This document shows, piece after piece, positions 1 to 8,352 of a DNA stretch of 64,000 nucleotides (positions are counted from its first letter, which is position 1; each line of letters starts with the position of its first letter). The notes beneath the pieces were generated by a model. That model did not search any database. It was not told where the DNA came from and was given only the letters and a program-made list of their open reading frames with translations. The position numbers were made by a program, and so were the translations under genes. Source of the stretch: CAZLHO01 sp964559455 (GTDB taxonomy: Bacteria; Krumholzibacteriota; Krumholzibacteriia; LZORAL124-64-63); assembly GCA_964559455.1 (NCBI GenBank), contig CAZLHO010000002.1:1-64000 (forward strand), in the 5' to 3' direction.

Positions 1-509
1 CCCATCGCCGCGGTCTTGGGGCTGGTGAACTGCCGCACGCCGGCGTAGGCGGCGGGCTGGTACATGCCGTAGCCGACGACCACCAGCAGGATGCCCCCCA
101 TCGTCAGCAGGTGCATCGAGGACCAGAGGCCGGTCTGCGGGAAGATGGTCGGCGCCGCGGACATCAGCAAGCGGCCGACGAGCATCACGCAGAAGGCCAT
201 CAGCAGCGTGCGCCGCACGCCCTTCTTGTCGGCGACCGAACCCAGGAAGAACATGGCGATCGTGATGCCGGCCGTGAGCACCATCACCATGTGGTGGGAG
301 TGCACGTCGGGATTCGGGACGCCGTCGAAGATGAAGTCCGAGAAGTGCATGGCCAGATAGCCGAGCATCCCGAAGTAGACGAAACCCTCGAGGAAATAGG
401 CCAGGTTGATGCCCCACAGGGCCCGCGGGGCGTGCACCAGGTCCACGAAGGGCTGGGTGATCTCCTGCAGCGGGCTCTGGGCTTTCTCTCGGCTCGCGGT
501 GTCGGCCAT
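1..509 (-). CDS. MFS transporter, N-terminal part (runs off left edge)
   Basis: First 169 residues of a Major Facilitator Superfamily secondary transporter in the cytoplasmic membrane; the C-terminal part lies outside the window. The frame opens at the ATG at 509, preceded by an AAGG-type ribosome site. Four hydrophobic segments are visible (about residues 32-55, 72-92, 101-118 and 130-152). Residues 90-100 read GSVADKKGVRR, a good match to MFS motif A in the loop between helices 2 and 3. The substrate cannot be inferred; the general look is close to POT/peptide-type or nucleoside-type MFS proteins, but no substrate motif is present. It faces away from the secreted protein at 686. Confidence 0.85.
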   Translation of the reverse strand, partial: MADTASREKAQSPLQEITQPFVDLVHAPRALWGINLAYFLEGFVYFGMLGYLAMHFSDFIFDGVPNPDVHSHHMVMVLTAGITIAMFFLGSVADKKGVRRTLLMAFCVMLVGRLLMSAAPTIFPQTGLWSSMHLLTMGGILLVVVGYGMYQPAAYAGVRQFTSPKTAAM

Positions 510-645
510 CGTTCACGCCGCCTTTCTCATGTGTCGACGCGGGGCGCCGGGGCCGCCGCGTTTTCCGGGCTGGATCAACTCGCTAACACTAAGGCCCGTC
601 CCCGGGACGGTCAATTTCAAAGGCTGGGCCGGCGTGGCGGCCGCG

Positions 646-654
646 TGGTACAAT
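646..654 (+). promoter_or_regulatory. Extended -10 promoter of the 686 gene
   Basis: TG-G-TACAAT (extended -10, TACAAT at 649-654) lies about 30 nt before the start codon. No convincing -35 hexamer is seen in the GC-rich upstream sequence, which fits an extended -10 promoter. A purine-rich AGGAGG ribosome site follows just before the ATG. Confidence 0.5.
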
Positions 655-685
655 CGATGCAATTCGTCACTCACAGGAGGTCGCC

Positions 686-1366
686 ATGCGCGTCGCTCGG
701 ATCAATGCCCCTGTAGCCCTCGCCCTTGTCCTCGTGGCCTTCGCGCCCGCCCCCGCCGCGGCGCAGGCCGACGCCTTCCTGCCCTACGGGGGCGGGACGC
801 TGTCCTTCGACTACCAGCAGTGGCCGAGCGGCCCCTTCGCCGGCGAGTTCCAGGCCGCGGGGCTGCCCTTCGGCTTCGGGGCCGATTCCGCCGACTTCCA
901 GGAGGCCGTCGGCGGGGGCCTGGTCGAGGCCGAGGGTGTCGTCGGCTGCGTCGGCTACGCCGCCGTCCGGGACCCGGGTACGGGCCTCGTCGATATCGCC
1001 GCGCTCCTGGTGAGCCGGGCCGGTGGCCTGCCGCCTCCCGGGGACTACCCGGTCGATCCTGTCGGGCGCACCGTCCTCGTCGCCTACGCCGTGGGCGTCG
1101 CGGACTTCGTCTTCCCCGACGACCTCGCGACCGCGGACCTCGCGGCCTGGCTGTCGGGCCTCGACATGGAGCGGCTGCTGGTCGCCACCACCGGCGTCGT
1201 CCGCTTGGAACGGGCGGACGGCGAGGGCATGGCCGGGACCTTCGCCGGCACCCTGTTCGGGGAAGACGGGACGATCGTCGCGTTGACCCAGGGTGTTTTC
1301 TCGATCGGCGACACGGTTCCCGCCGATGCGGCCTCCTGGGGCGGCGTCAAGAGCCTCTTCCGCTAG
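686..1366 (+). CDS. Small secreted protein of unknown function
   Basis: 226-residue protein that I do not recognise. It begins with a typical Sec signal peptide: Met-Arg-Val-Ala-Arg, a hydrophobic Ala/Val/Leu core to about residue 23, and an Ala-Ala-Ala-Gln-Ala type cleavage region near residues 24-28. The mature part is acidic, rich in Gly, Asp and Ala, without cysteine pairs, lipobox, TPR or catalytic motif, and looks like a small beta-rich exported domain. A strong AGGAGG ribosome site lies just upstream. It converges on ftcD with a shared hairpin between them, so it is probably monocistronic. Confidence 0.7.
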   Translation: MRVARINAPVALALVLVAFAPAPAAAQADAFLPYGGGTLSFDYQQWPSGPFAGEFQAAGLPFGFGADSADFQEAVGGGLVEAEGVVGCVGYAAVRDPGTGLVDIAALLVSRAGGLPPPGDYPVDPVGRTVLVAYAVGVADFVFPDDLATADLAAWLSGLDMERLLVATTGVVRLERADGEGMAGTFAGTLFGEDGTIVALTQGVFSIGDTVPADAASWGGVKSLFR

Positions 1367-1387
1367 CATCCTCCCGCCGATACGCAA

Positions 1388-1416
1388 GGGTCCCGCCCCC
1401 CGGGGGGGCGGGACCC
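1388..1416. terminator. Bidirectional hairpin between convergent genes
   Basis: GGGTCCCGCCCCCC at 1388-1401 pairs with GGGGGGCGGGACCC at 1403-1416, a near-perfect 14-bp GC stem between two convergent genes. No T-run follows on either side, so it may rely on stem strength. Confidence 0.65.
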
Positions 1417-1441
1417 GATCCGCGGCCTGTCCGGAAAACGC

Positions 1442-3160
1442 CTAGTCCAGGGCCTCCTCCAGCCTGCAGCGCACCGCCCGGCGCACGGCGGCGGCGGCGT
1501 CCTCGGCCTCGGCCATCGCCGTGTTGGCCCGGACGCGGGCGTCCTTGGCGAAGCCGGGCTCCTCGGCGTCGTCCAGGTCCTTCAGGGCGGCCAGGTTGAT
1601 CAGCACGTTGTAGAAGGCGCCCTCGGCGCCGGCGATGGCGGTCAGGGCGGCGACGCCGGCGTCGGACAGGGAGTTCGGGTTGCCGATGGCGGCGATCTCG
1701 CCGGCCAGGGCCAGCGCCGCCGGGGTCTTCTCGAGCACCGACAGCGGCACGCGCGTGGCCTCGCGGGTCGCCGCGGCGACGGCCAGGTCGCGGGCCTTCT
1801 GCTGGGCCGGGCTCTTCTTCGGCAGCCCGAAGCAGGCCATCACCTTGTTGAAGGCCTCGGTGTCGGCGTCGATGGCGTGCAGGAAGAAGTCCTTCAGCTC
1901 CTGCGCCTCCTCCGCCATGGCCTTGACGCGGTCCTGCACCTCCTCGTGGCCCTTCCGGCCCACGGTCAGGTTCGCCACCATCGCCACCAGGGCCGCGGCC
2001 TGGGCTGCGCACAGCGCCGCCACCGAGCCGCCGCCGGGGGCGGGCTCGTCGGTGGACAGCAGGTCCACGAACTCGCGGTTGCTCAGCGAGACCAGGGGGC
2101 CGTCCACGAGGCCGGCCTGGTATTCGATGATCTTCTCGGCCGGCTCGAAGGGGCCGAGCTCGCGCAGGCCCAGCGACTGGATCGCGGTCTCGACCAGCAG
2201 GGTCCGGGGGATGCCCGCCGACTGGCCGGCTTCGCGCAGGTAGTGCTTGCCGGCGGCGATCAGGTCGCCCTCGGGGATCAGGCCCACCAGCTCGCTGCCG
2301 GTCACCCGGGCGCCGCGGTCGCGGGCGCTCTTGCGGCAGGCCTCGAAGGCGTCGTGGGGCTTGGTGATCGCCGTGTTGACGAGGTTGATCGAGATCTGGG
2401 CGCGGTCGTATTCGGGGATCGTCCAGCCCACGGCCTTGCAGGCCTCCAGGCGGTAGGGCCCGGGCACGAGGATGTTCTGGCCCTTCTCGTCCTTGACGAG
2501 GTTGCCGTCGGCGTCGCGCTGGGCGCGGCCGGCCTCCTTGATGTCCAGGGCGATCTGGCTGGCGATCTTCTTCTGGCGCGTGTTCAGGTTGACGTTGTAC
2601 GCGACCAGGAATCCGCGCGCCGAGACGTTGGTGGCTCCGGTGCGGGCGCTGTGCTCGTTCCACTCGTTGGGGCCGAAATCGGGCTTCCACTCCTCGGTGC
2701 CCAGCTTGTCGGGCAGGGCCTCGTACTCGCCCTTGCGCACGTGGGCCAGGTTCCGCCGTTCCTGGCTGGTCGCGGCCTCCTCGTAGAGGTAGACCGGGAT
2801 CTTCAGCTCCTCGCCGATCCGCTCGCCGACGCGGCGGGCCAGGGCCACGCAATCCGCCATGGTCACGCCGCGGACGGGCACGAAAGGACAGACGTCGGTG
2901 GCGCCGTGGCGGGGGTGGGCGCCCTTGTGGCGGCTCATGTCGATGAGCTGGGCGGCCTTGGCGACCAGGCGGAAGGCGGCCTCGGCGACGCCGTCGGGCT
3001 CGCCGATGAAAGTGATGACCGTGCGGTTGGTGTCGGCTCCGGGATCGACGTCCAGCAGACGGACGCCCTCGACTTCCTCGACGACCGCGGTGACGGCGTC
3101 GATGACGGCGCGGTCGCGGCCCTCGCTGATGTTCGGCACGCACTCGACGAGCTGCTTCAT
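1442..3160 (-). CDS. ftcD: Formimidoyltransferase-cyclodeaminase (FTCD)
   Basis: 572-residue bifunctional enzyme of one-carbon/histidine metabolism: it transfers the formimino group of formiminoglutamate to tetrahydrofolate and then deaminates it to methenyl-THF. Residues 1 to about 330 are the formimidoyltransferase N- and C-terminal subdomains: NISEGR at 10-15 and HKGAHPRHGATDVCPF around residues 78-93, where His82 corresponds to the family's catalytic histidine. The cyclodeaminase domain starts near 365 with PAPGGGSVAA. The ATG at 3160 (MKQLVECVPN) was chosen because family members start here and a GGTGGAAT stretch precedes it; an upstream in-frame ATG would add 51 low-complexity residues. 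No hut genes are adjacent, so FTCD may supply one-carbon units in general. Confidence 0.95.
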   Translation of the reverse strand: MKQLVECVPNISEGRDRAVIDAVTAVVEEVEGVRLLDVDPGADTNRTVITFIGEPDGVAEAAFRLVAKAAQLIDMSRHKGAHPRHGATDVCPFVPVRGVTMADCVALARRVGERIGEELKIPVYLYEEAATSQERRNLAHVRKGEYEALPDKLGTEEWKPDFGPNEWNEHSARTGATNVSARGFLVAYNVNLNTRQKKIASQIALDIKEAGRAQRDADGNLVKDEKGQNILVPGPYRLEACKAVGWTIPEYDRAQISINLVNTAITKPHDAFEACRKSARDRGARVTGSELVGLIPEGDLIAAGKHYLREAGQSAGIPRTLLVETAIQSLGLRELGPFEPAEKIIEYQAGLVDGPLVSLSNREFVDLLSTDEPAPGGGSVAALCAAQAAALVAMVANLTVGRKGHEEVQDRVKAMAEEAQELKDFFLHAIDADTEAFNKVMACFGLPKKSPAQQKARDLAVAAATREATRVPLSVLEKTPAALALAGEIAAIGNPNSLSDAGVAALTAIAGAEGAFYNVLINLAALKDLDDAEEPGFAKDARVRANTAMAEAEDAAAAVRRAVRCRLEEALD

Positions 3161-3332
3161 GGATTCCACCTCGGGGGACGGGTCGGGGGTCCGGGGCGGC
3201 CGCGCGCCGCCGCCCGCTCGCTTTTCGTCTCTAGACGGACGAAGATAAGGGGCGGCGGGGGGGATTTCCAGCCCCGAGCGGGGCCGGCCCGAGGGCCCCG
3301 CATGCAAGATCATGAAAACGTACGGGCTCAGG

Positions 3333-3361
3333 TTGCCTGGAGGCGGCTTCGCGCCTATATT
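3333..3361 (+). promoter_or_regulatory. Promoter of the NYN-domain gene
   Basis: TTGCCT (3333-3338), a 17-nt spacer and TATATT (3356-3361). It leaves a leader of about 100 nt before the start at 3471. The rest of the 310-nt divergent gap (3161-3470) shows no gene; a weaker TGGAAA-N17-TATCTT pair on the minus strand could serve ftcD. Confidence 0.6.
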
Positions 3362-3470
3362 GCCGCCTAATCATAGTGGGGGGGAGGGTATACTGTCGAC
3401 TGTGCGCCCGGGCCCGAGAGACGCCGGCCGGCCCGTCGGCATGATGCCCAGCAATGAAAAGGTGAATTCC

Positions 3471-4067
3471 ATGTACCGCCAGGATCCCAGCGAACGCATC
3501 GCCATCTTCATCGACGGCGAGAACATACACTACAGCGCCAAGCACATGAACATGCGCATGGACTATCTCAAGCTCTGCGAAAAGCTGCGCGGGCCGCGCC
3601 AGCTGGTGCGCGCCACCTTCTACACGCTGCTCTCCAACCAGTCCGAGGGGAAGATCGACTTCGTCAACTTCCTGAAGCTGAACGGCTTCAACGTGGTGAC
3701 CAAGGAAGTCAAGATGAGCGGGGAGGGCGATGGCCAGGTCCAGCGCTCGCCGCGCGGCAACCTCGACGTCGACATGACCGTCGACGCCATGGAGATGGCG
3801 CAGCGCCTGGACACGGTCATCATCTGCTCGGGCGACGGCGATTTCGTGCCGCTGGTGCGCAGCCTGGGCCGCCAGGGCTGCCGGGTCGAGGTCTGCGCGC
3901 TGCGCGACATGACGAGCACCGACCTCATCGCCCACTGCGACGTCTACACCGATCTGGACACCCTGCGCGGCGGCATCGCCCTGGACGCCCCGCCCCAGAC
4001 CTCGCCGCGCAGCGAGGGAGGCATCCCGCGCAACGAGCTGATCGACTACAACCAGATCGAGTACTGA
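3471..4067 (+). CDS. NYN/PIN-like domain protein (LabA/DUF88 family)
   Basis: 198-residue protein of the NYN family, PIN-fold proteins that act or are predicted to act as metal-dependent RNases. The first acidic motif is IFIDGENIHY at residues 12-21. The second set is LDVDMTVDAM near 98-107 and SGDGDF at 120-125, giving the cluster of Asp residues expected for a PIN-like active site. The tail (PPQTSPRSEGG and beyond) is low complexity. The ATG at 3471 follows AAAGGTG; further in-frame ATGs at 3441 and 3444 would add ten residues without homology character. Its RNA target is unknown. It converges on the aminotransferase gene with only 16 nt between. Confidence 0.85.
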   Translation: MYRQDPSERIAIFIDGENIHYSAKHMNMRMDYLKLCEKLRGPRQLVRATFYTLLSNQSEGKIDFVNFLKLNGFNVVTKEVKMSGEGDGQVQRSPRGNLDVDMTVDAMEMAQRLDTVIICSGDGDFVPLVRSLGRQGCRVEVCALRDMTSTDLIAHCDVYTDLDTLRGGIALDAPPQTSPRSEGGIPRNELIDYNQIEY

Positions 4068-4083
4068 TCCCCGCGGGTCGGCC

Positions 4084-4971
4084 TCAGTCTCCGCCGCCGA
4101 GCGCGTCCAGGACCGCTCGGCGGTAGTCTTTCTGCAACGCAGCGACGACCGGCCCCGGCGCGCCGTCGCCGACGCGCACCTCGTCCACCGCCGTCACCGG
4201 CACGATCTCCTTGACCGATCCCGAAAAGAAGGCCTCGTCCGAGGTCACCAGGTCGCCGACCGTGAAGGACTCCTCGACGCAGTCGAGGCCGCGGTCGGCG
4301 GCGATCCGCATGACGATCGCGCGGGTGCGGCCGCCGAGCACGCCCAGGCGCAGCGGCGGCGTGCGCAGGGTCCCGCCGTTGAGGATGAAGACGTTGCTGG
4401 CGGCGCCCTCGAGCACGCGGCCGCGGCGGTCGACGAGCAGGGCCTCCCGGCAGCCTTCGCGATGGGCGGCGCGCAGGGCGAGCGCGGTGGGCAGGTAGTT
4501 CAGCGTCTTCAGGCCGGGGAAGTTGCCGCGGGCGTAGGCGGCCTGCATGGCCTTGACCCTGATGCCGTCCCGCTGCCATTCCGCGAGCGCGGCCGGCAGC
4601 GGGAAGACCATGGCCGAGATGGTGGGGCGCAGCGTGTCGAGGTCGTCCAGCGGCAGCAGCTCGCCGGCCCGCCGGCCGCGGCTGACGGTCAGCCGGAAGC
4701 GGGCGTCGGCGCCGGCCAGTCCGTTGTGGCGCACGAGGTCGGCGACGATGGCGGCGACCTCGCCCAGCCGGGGGCGCCACGGGATCTCCAGGCGCTGCAG
4801 CTGGTCGGTCATCCGCGACAGGTGCCCCGCCAGATCGTAGGGGAGGCCTCCGTAGAGGCGCAGGGTCTCGAAGACGCCGTCCCCGTAGAGGTAGCCGCCG
4901 TCCAGCAGCGGCACCCGGGCGTCCGCCTCGCGCATATAGCTTCCGTCCAGGTATACGATCATGCTTGCCAC
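4084..4971 (-). CDS. Class IV PLP aminotransferase (IlvE/PabC/DAAT fold)
   Basis: 295-residue fold-type IV PLP enzyme. YLYGDGVFET at 28-37 is the conserved N-terminal motif; Lys155 in GLKTLNYL is the expected Schiff-base lysine, and EGAASNVFI further on is the glutamate-containing cofactor motif. The family includes branched-chain aminotransferase, D-amino acid aminotransferase and 4-amino-4-deoxychorismate lyase; sequence alone does not decide, though folB/folK elsewhere in the window keep a PabC role possible. Start: GTG at 4971 lies 6 nt after GGAGG; an internal ATG at 4962 is the alternative. It diverges from the nuo operon. Confidence 0.85.
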   Translation of the reverse strand: MASMIVYLDGSYMREADARVPLLDGGYLYGDGVFETLRLYGGLPYDLAGHLSRMTDQLQRLEIPWRPRLGEVAAIVADLVRHNGLAGADARFRLTVSRGRRAGELLPLDDLDTLRPTISAMVFPLPAALAEWQRDGIRVKAMQAAYARGNFPGLKTLNYLPTALALRAAHREGCREALLVDRRGRVLEGAASNVFILNGGTLRTPPLRLGVLGGRTRAIVMRIAADRGLDCVEESFTVGDLVTSDEAFFSGSVKEIVPVTAVDEVRVGDGAPGPVVAALQKDYRRAVLDALGGGD

Positions 4972-4988
4972 CAGCCACCTCCGGGTCC

Positions 4989-5018
4989 AATCTAGGCGAG
5001 GCGGCGACGCGCCCGCAA
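4989..5018 (-). promoter_or_regulatory. Promoter of the class IV aminotransferase
   Basis: Read on the minus strand: TTGCGG (5018-5013), 18-nt spacer, TAGATT (4994-4989). The same TAGATT -10 with an 18-nt spacer recurs at accA. Confidence 0.5.
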
Positions 5019-5024
5019 CACTGA

Positions 5025-5076
5025 GTTGACATGCTGCGAAACTCTGCTACTTTTCGTTGTCAACGCTTGTTATCTT
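5025..5076 (+). promoter_or_regulatory. nuo operon promoter region with inverted repeat
   Basis: Two candidate promoters: TTGACA (5026-5031)-N16-TACTTT (5048-5053), and an extended -10 TG-T-TATCTT ending at 5076. GTTGACA at 5025-5031 and TGTCAAC at 5058-5064 form an exact inverted repeat spaced by 26 nt around the first -10, a possible operator. This is the only AT-rich stretch before the 14-kb operon. Confidence 0.5.
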
Positions 5077-5149
5077 TCCGGCAACCTGCAGCCGAGGACG
5101 ACGCCCGGGTCCCCAACCCCCCGCCGTCGTCTCCTGAAGGGACCGCGCC

Positions 5150-5521
5150 ATGGCCGAGCAGTTCCTGCCCCTGCTTCTCGTCATCACCGTCGCCGTCGCC
5201 TTCTCCCTCCTGTTCCTGGGAGTAAGCTTCTGGCTCGGACCCAAGCGGCCCGACCCGCGCAAGGGCACCACCTACGAATGCGGCGTGCCCCCGCGCAGCA
5301 GCATCCAGGTCCGCTTCTTCGTGCGCTTCTTCCTGGTCGCCCTGCTGTTCCTGCTCTTCGATCTCGAGGCCGTCTTCATCTACCCCTGGGCCGTCCTCTA
5401 CCGCAGCTTCATCGCCGACGGCCGCGCCCTCTTCGCCCTGGGCGAGATGGGCGCGTTCCTGGGCGTGCTCGTGGTCGGCCTGGTCTACGTCTGGAAGAAA
5501 GGGGGGCTGGAGTGGCAGTAG
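5150..5521 (+). CDS. nuoA: NADH-quinone oxidoreductase subunit A
   Basis: 123-residue membrane subunit of complex I, starting the operon. Three transmembrane helices are visible (about 7-30, 61-80 and 90-112). The loop between helices 1 and 2 holds the conserved TYECGVPP motif, part of the quinone-site region, and FDLEAVF in helix 2 carries the family's conserved acidic pair. Length is normal. GAAGGGA lies upstream of the ATG. The gene overlaps nuoB by 10 nt, so the two are probably translationally coupled. Confidence 0.97.
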   Translation: MAEQFLPLLLVITVAVAFSLLFLGVSFWLGPKRPDPRKGTTYECGVPPRSSIQVRFFVRFFLVALLFLLFDLEAVFIYPWAVLYRSFIADGRALFALGEMGAFLGVLVVGLVYVWKKGGLEWQ

Positions 5522-6015
5522 AGCTGGACCGCCCCAGCAACCACATCACGACGCGTCTGCGTCAGGCCGTCAACTGGGGCCGCAAGTACTCGCTCTGGCC
5601 CATGCCCTACGGCACCGCCTGCTGCGCGATCGAGTTCATGAGCGCCACGGCCTCGCACAACGACATCAGCCGCTTCGGCGCCGAGGTGGTGCGCTTCTCG
5701 CCCCGGCAGTCGGACCTGCTGATCGTCGCCGGCACGATCTCCTACAAGCAGGCGCCGATCCTCAAGACGATCTACGAGCAGATGTGCGAGCCCAAGTGGG
5801 TCGTCGCGATGGGCGTCTGCGCCTCGAGCGGCGGCTTCTACAACAACTACGGCACCGTGCAGGGGATCGACAACATCATCCCCGTCGACTACTACGTGGC
5901 CGGCTGCCCGCCGACGCCCGAGAATCTCTTCCACGCGCTGATCCGGATCCAGGAGAAGGTGCTGCGCGAGGGCCTCGTGCCCGCCGACGAGCGGCATCCG
6001 GCGCGAGCGCGCTGA
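5512..6015 (+). CDS. nuoB: NADH-quinone oxidoreductase subunit B
   Basis: 167-residue peripheral-arm subunit that carries the terminal [4Fe-4S] cluster N2 next to the quinone site. Cluster ligands are Cys37-Cys38 (tandem, in GTACCAIEF), Cys103 (GVCASSGG) and Cys132 (GCPPTPE). The start is a GTG inside the last codons of nuoA (10-nt overlap). The longer open frame that begins further upstream at TTG is only a read-through of the nuoA region in another frame. Confidence 0.97.
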   Translation: MAVELDRPSNHITTRLRQAVNWGRKYSLWPMPYGTACCAIEFMSATASHNDISRFGAEVVRFSPRQSDLLIVAGTISYKQAPILKTIYEQMCEPKWVVAMGVCASSGGFYNNYGTVQGIDNIIPVDYYVAGCPPTPENLFHALIRIQEKVLREGLVPADERHPARAR

Positions 6016-6064
6016 CAGCCCGACCACCGCGGCGCCCGCAGCGGGGCGCGCAGGGACGGAGACC

Positions 6065-7771
6065 ATGAGCCGGAAACTGATCGAGAACCTGAGAGCCGAG
6101 TTCGGCGGGAAGATCCTCGCCGACGGCAGCCATCGCGGCGACGAGTCCGTGACCGTCGCGCCGGCCGACCTGCTGACGGTCGTGGGCCATCTGCGGGACC
6201 GCGAGGACTGCGAGATGCTGCTGGACGTGGTCGCCGTCGATCGCCCGGCGGAGCCGGAGCGCTTCGAGCTCAACTACCTGCTGCGCTCGGTCGCCCGCAA
6301 CCGGCGCCTGGTCGTCAAGACGGCCGTGCCCGACGGCGGCGCCGTCGACTCGCTGACCGGGCTCTACCGCTCCGCCGACTGGCACGAGCGCGAGGCCTAC
6401 GATCTCTTCGGCGTCGGCTTCCGGAACCATCCCGACCTGCGGCGCATCCTCTGCCACCACGAATTCGAGGGCCACGCCCTGCGCAAGGATTATCCGGTGG
6501 AGCGGGGGCAGTGGTGCACGACCGTCGAGCCGCTGCTGACCGACGCCGAGATCGCCGCCGCCACCGACCGCTCGTCGGCCGCCGGCGCGCCGGGCGCGCA
6601 TCCCTCGGATTACCTGACCGTCAACCTCGGTCCCAGCCACCCGGCCACCCACGGCGCCCTGCGCGTGGAATGCCTGCTGGACGGCGAGACGATCGTCAAG
6701 GCCAAGTCCGAGATCGGCTACCTGCACCGCTGCTTCGAGAAGGAGGCCGAGGACCACACCTGGGCCCAGGTGATGCCCTACACCGACCGCCTGAACTACG
6801 TCTCGGCGATGCTCAACAACTGCGTCTACGCCGGCGCCGTCGAGAAGCTGATGGGCGTCGAGATCACGCCGCGGGCGAGGGCGATCCGGGTCATCGTCAG
6901 CGAGATCTCGCGCATCATCGACCACGTGGTCTGCGTCGCCGCCAACCTGGTCGACCTCGGCGCGCTGACGAACTACTGGTACTTCTACAACATCCGCGAG
7001 GCCTTCTACTACGACGTGATCGAACCGCTCTGCGGCTCGCGGCTGACCACGAACTACGCGCGCATCGGCGGCGTCAGCCACGACCTCTTCGACGGCTTCG
7101 CCCAGGCCGTCGAGAAGAACCTGCAGGCCATGGAGATCGCGGTCCGCGAGGTGAGCGGCCTGGTCGCCCGCAACCGGATCTTCCTGGACCGCACCGTCGG
7201 CGTGGGCGCGTTGACCCCGGCCGACGCCCTGTCCCGCGGCTTCACCGGGCCCTGCCTGCGCGCCACCGGCCTGGCCTACGACGTCCGCAAGCAGGCGCCC
7301 TACCTGGGCTACGAGGACTACGATTTCGACGTGCCGGTGGGGGAGGGCGGCGACACCCGCGACCGCATCATGGTGCGCATGGAGGAGCTGCTGCAGAGCG
7401 CCCGCATCGTGCGCCAGGCGCTGACCCGGCTGCCCGACGGCCCGGTGCTGGTCGACGACCCCGCCGTGGCCATGCCGACCAAGGAGCAGGTCTACGGCAG
7501 CATCGAGGGCGTGATGAACCAGTTCAAGCTGATCATGGAGGGCCACCGCGTGCCCGCCGGCGAGGCCTACGGCTTCGGCGAGGGGGCCAACGGCGAGCTG
7601 GGCTTCTACTGCGTCAGCGACGGCGGCGGCCGGCCGTACCGGGTCAAGGTGCGGCCGCCCTGCTTCCCGATCTTCTCGGCCTTCAGCGACATCGTCGAGG
7701 GCCTGATGATACCGGACGCGATCGCCATCCTCGGCAGCATCAACATCATCGCCGGCGAGCTGGACCGGTGA
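6065..7771 (+). CDS. nuoCD: NADH-quinone oxidoreductase subunit C/D fusion
   Basis: 568-residue fusion of the 30-kDa (NuoC) and 49-kDa (NuoD) subunits, as in enterobacteria and some other phyla. NuoC occupies residues 1 to about 155, with the signature YRSADWHEREAYDLFGV at 101-117. A linker rich in Ala/Ser (159-179) leads into NuoD, which opens with YLTVNLGPSHPATHG near 183 and ends with the quinone-site segment and GSINIIAGELDR. NuoD contributes quinone binding in the peripheral arm. The ATG follows GGACGGAGACC. The 49 nt between nuoB and this gene hold no other feature. Confidence 0.97.
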   Translation: MSRKLIENLRAEFGGKILADGSHRGDESVTVAPADLLTVVGHLRDREDCEMLLDVVAVDRPAEPERFELNYLLRSVARNRRLVVKTAVPDGGAVDSLTGLYRSADWHEREAYDLFGVGFRNHPDLRRILCHHEFEGHALRKDYPVERGQWCTTVEPLLTDAEIAAATDRSSAAGAPGAHPSDYLTVNLGPSHPATHGALRVECLLDGETIVKAKSEIGYLHRCFEKEAEDHTWAQVMPYTDRLNYVSAMLNNCVYAGAVEKLMGVEITPRARAIRVIVSEISRIIDHVVCVAANLVDLGALTNYWYFYNIREAFYYDVIEPLCGSRLTTNYARIGGVSHDLFDGFAQAVEKNLQAMEIAVREVSGLVARNRIFLDRTVGVGALTPADALSRGFTGPCLRATGLAYDVRKQAPYLGYEDYDFDVPVGEGGDTRDRIMVRMEELLQSARIVRQALTRLPDGPVLVDDPAVAMPTKEQVYGSIEGVMNQFKLIMEGHRVPAGEAYGFGEGANGELGFYCVSDGGGRPYRVKVRPPCFPIFSAFSDIVEGLMIPDAIAILGSINIIAGELDR

Positions 7772-7808
7772 TCCGTCCGCAGCGCAACCAGGAAGGGGTG
7801 CCGGCCTC

Positions 7809-8351
7809 ATGAGCGCACCGGTCGAAGAGACGAGGCGGTTCAGCCTGCCCGAGGCGGATCGCGAGCGCTTCGCGAGCATCCTCGAGCGCTACCCCACGCG
7901 CCGCAGCGCGATGATGCCCGCCCTCTGGATGATCCAGGACCGGCTGGGCCACGTGCCGCCCGAGGCCGCCGAATGGCTGGCCGGCGAGTTGGGTGTCAGC
8001 CCGGCCAAGGTGCGCGAGGTGCTCTCGTTCTACACCATGTTCCGCGAGCGCCCGCAGGCGAAGCACGTGCTGCAGGTCTGCCGCAACATCAGCTGCCACG
8101 TGATGGGCGCGCGGGAGATCATCGCCCACCTCGAGAAGCGCCTGGGCGTGCGTCTGGGCGAGGCCACCCCCGACGGCATGTTCGCGCTGGAGGGCGTGGA
8201 ATGCCTGGGCGCCTGCGGGATGGGCCCGGCCCTGCAGATAGGCAAGCACCTCTACGAGGAACTGACCCCGGAGAAGGTCGACCGGCTGCTGGACAGCCTG
8301 CGCAAGGGCGAGCCCCTGCGTCCGGACACCGACCGGGAGCTGGAGGAATAG
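7809..8351 (+). CDS. nuoE: NADH-quinone oxidoreductase subunit E
   Basis: 180-residue 24-kDa subunit of the NADH-dehydrogenase module, carrying the [2Fe-2S] cluster N1a. Thioredoxin-like fold with cluster ligands Cys91 and Cys96 (VCRNISC) and Cys132 and Cys136 (ECLGACG). An N-terminal helical region (residues 15-85) is normal for the family. AAGGGGTG precedes the ATG. The stop codon is one base before the nuoF start. Confidence 0.97.
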   Translation: MSAPVEETRRFSLPEADRERFASILERYPTRRSAMMPALWMIQDRLGHVPPEAAEWLAGELGVSPAKVREVLSFYTMFRERPQAKHVLQVCRNISCHVMGAREIIAHLEKRLGVRLGEATPDGMFALEGVECLGACGMGPALQIGKHLYEELTPEKVDRLLDSLRKGEPLRPDTDRELEE

Positions 8352-8352
8352 G

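Noticed and set aside
5026..5512. TTG-started extension of nuoB through the nuoA region
   Set aside because: The extra residues are Arg/Pro-rich shadow of nuoA; the GTG at 5512 gives a normal NuoB start, and the TTG is the -35 box TTGACA.
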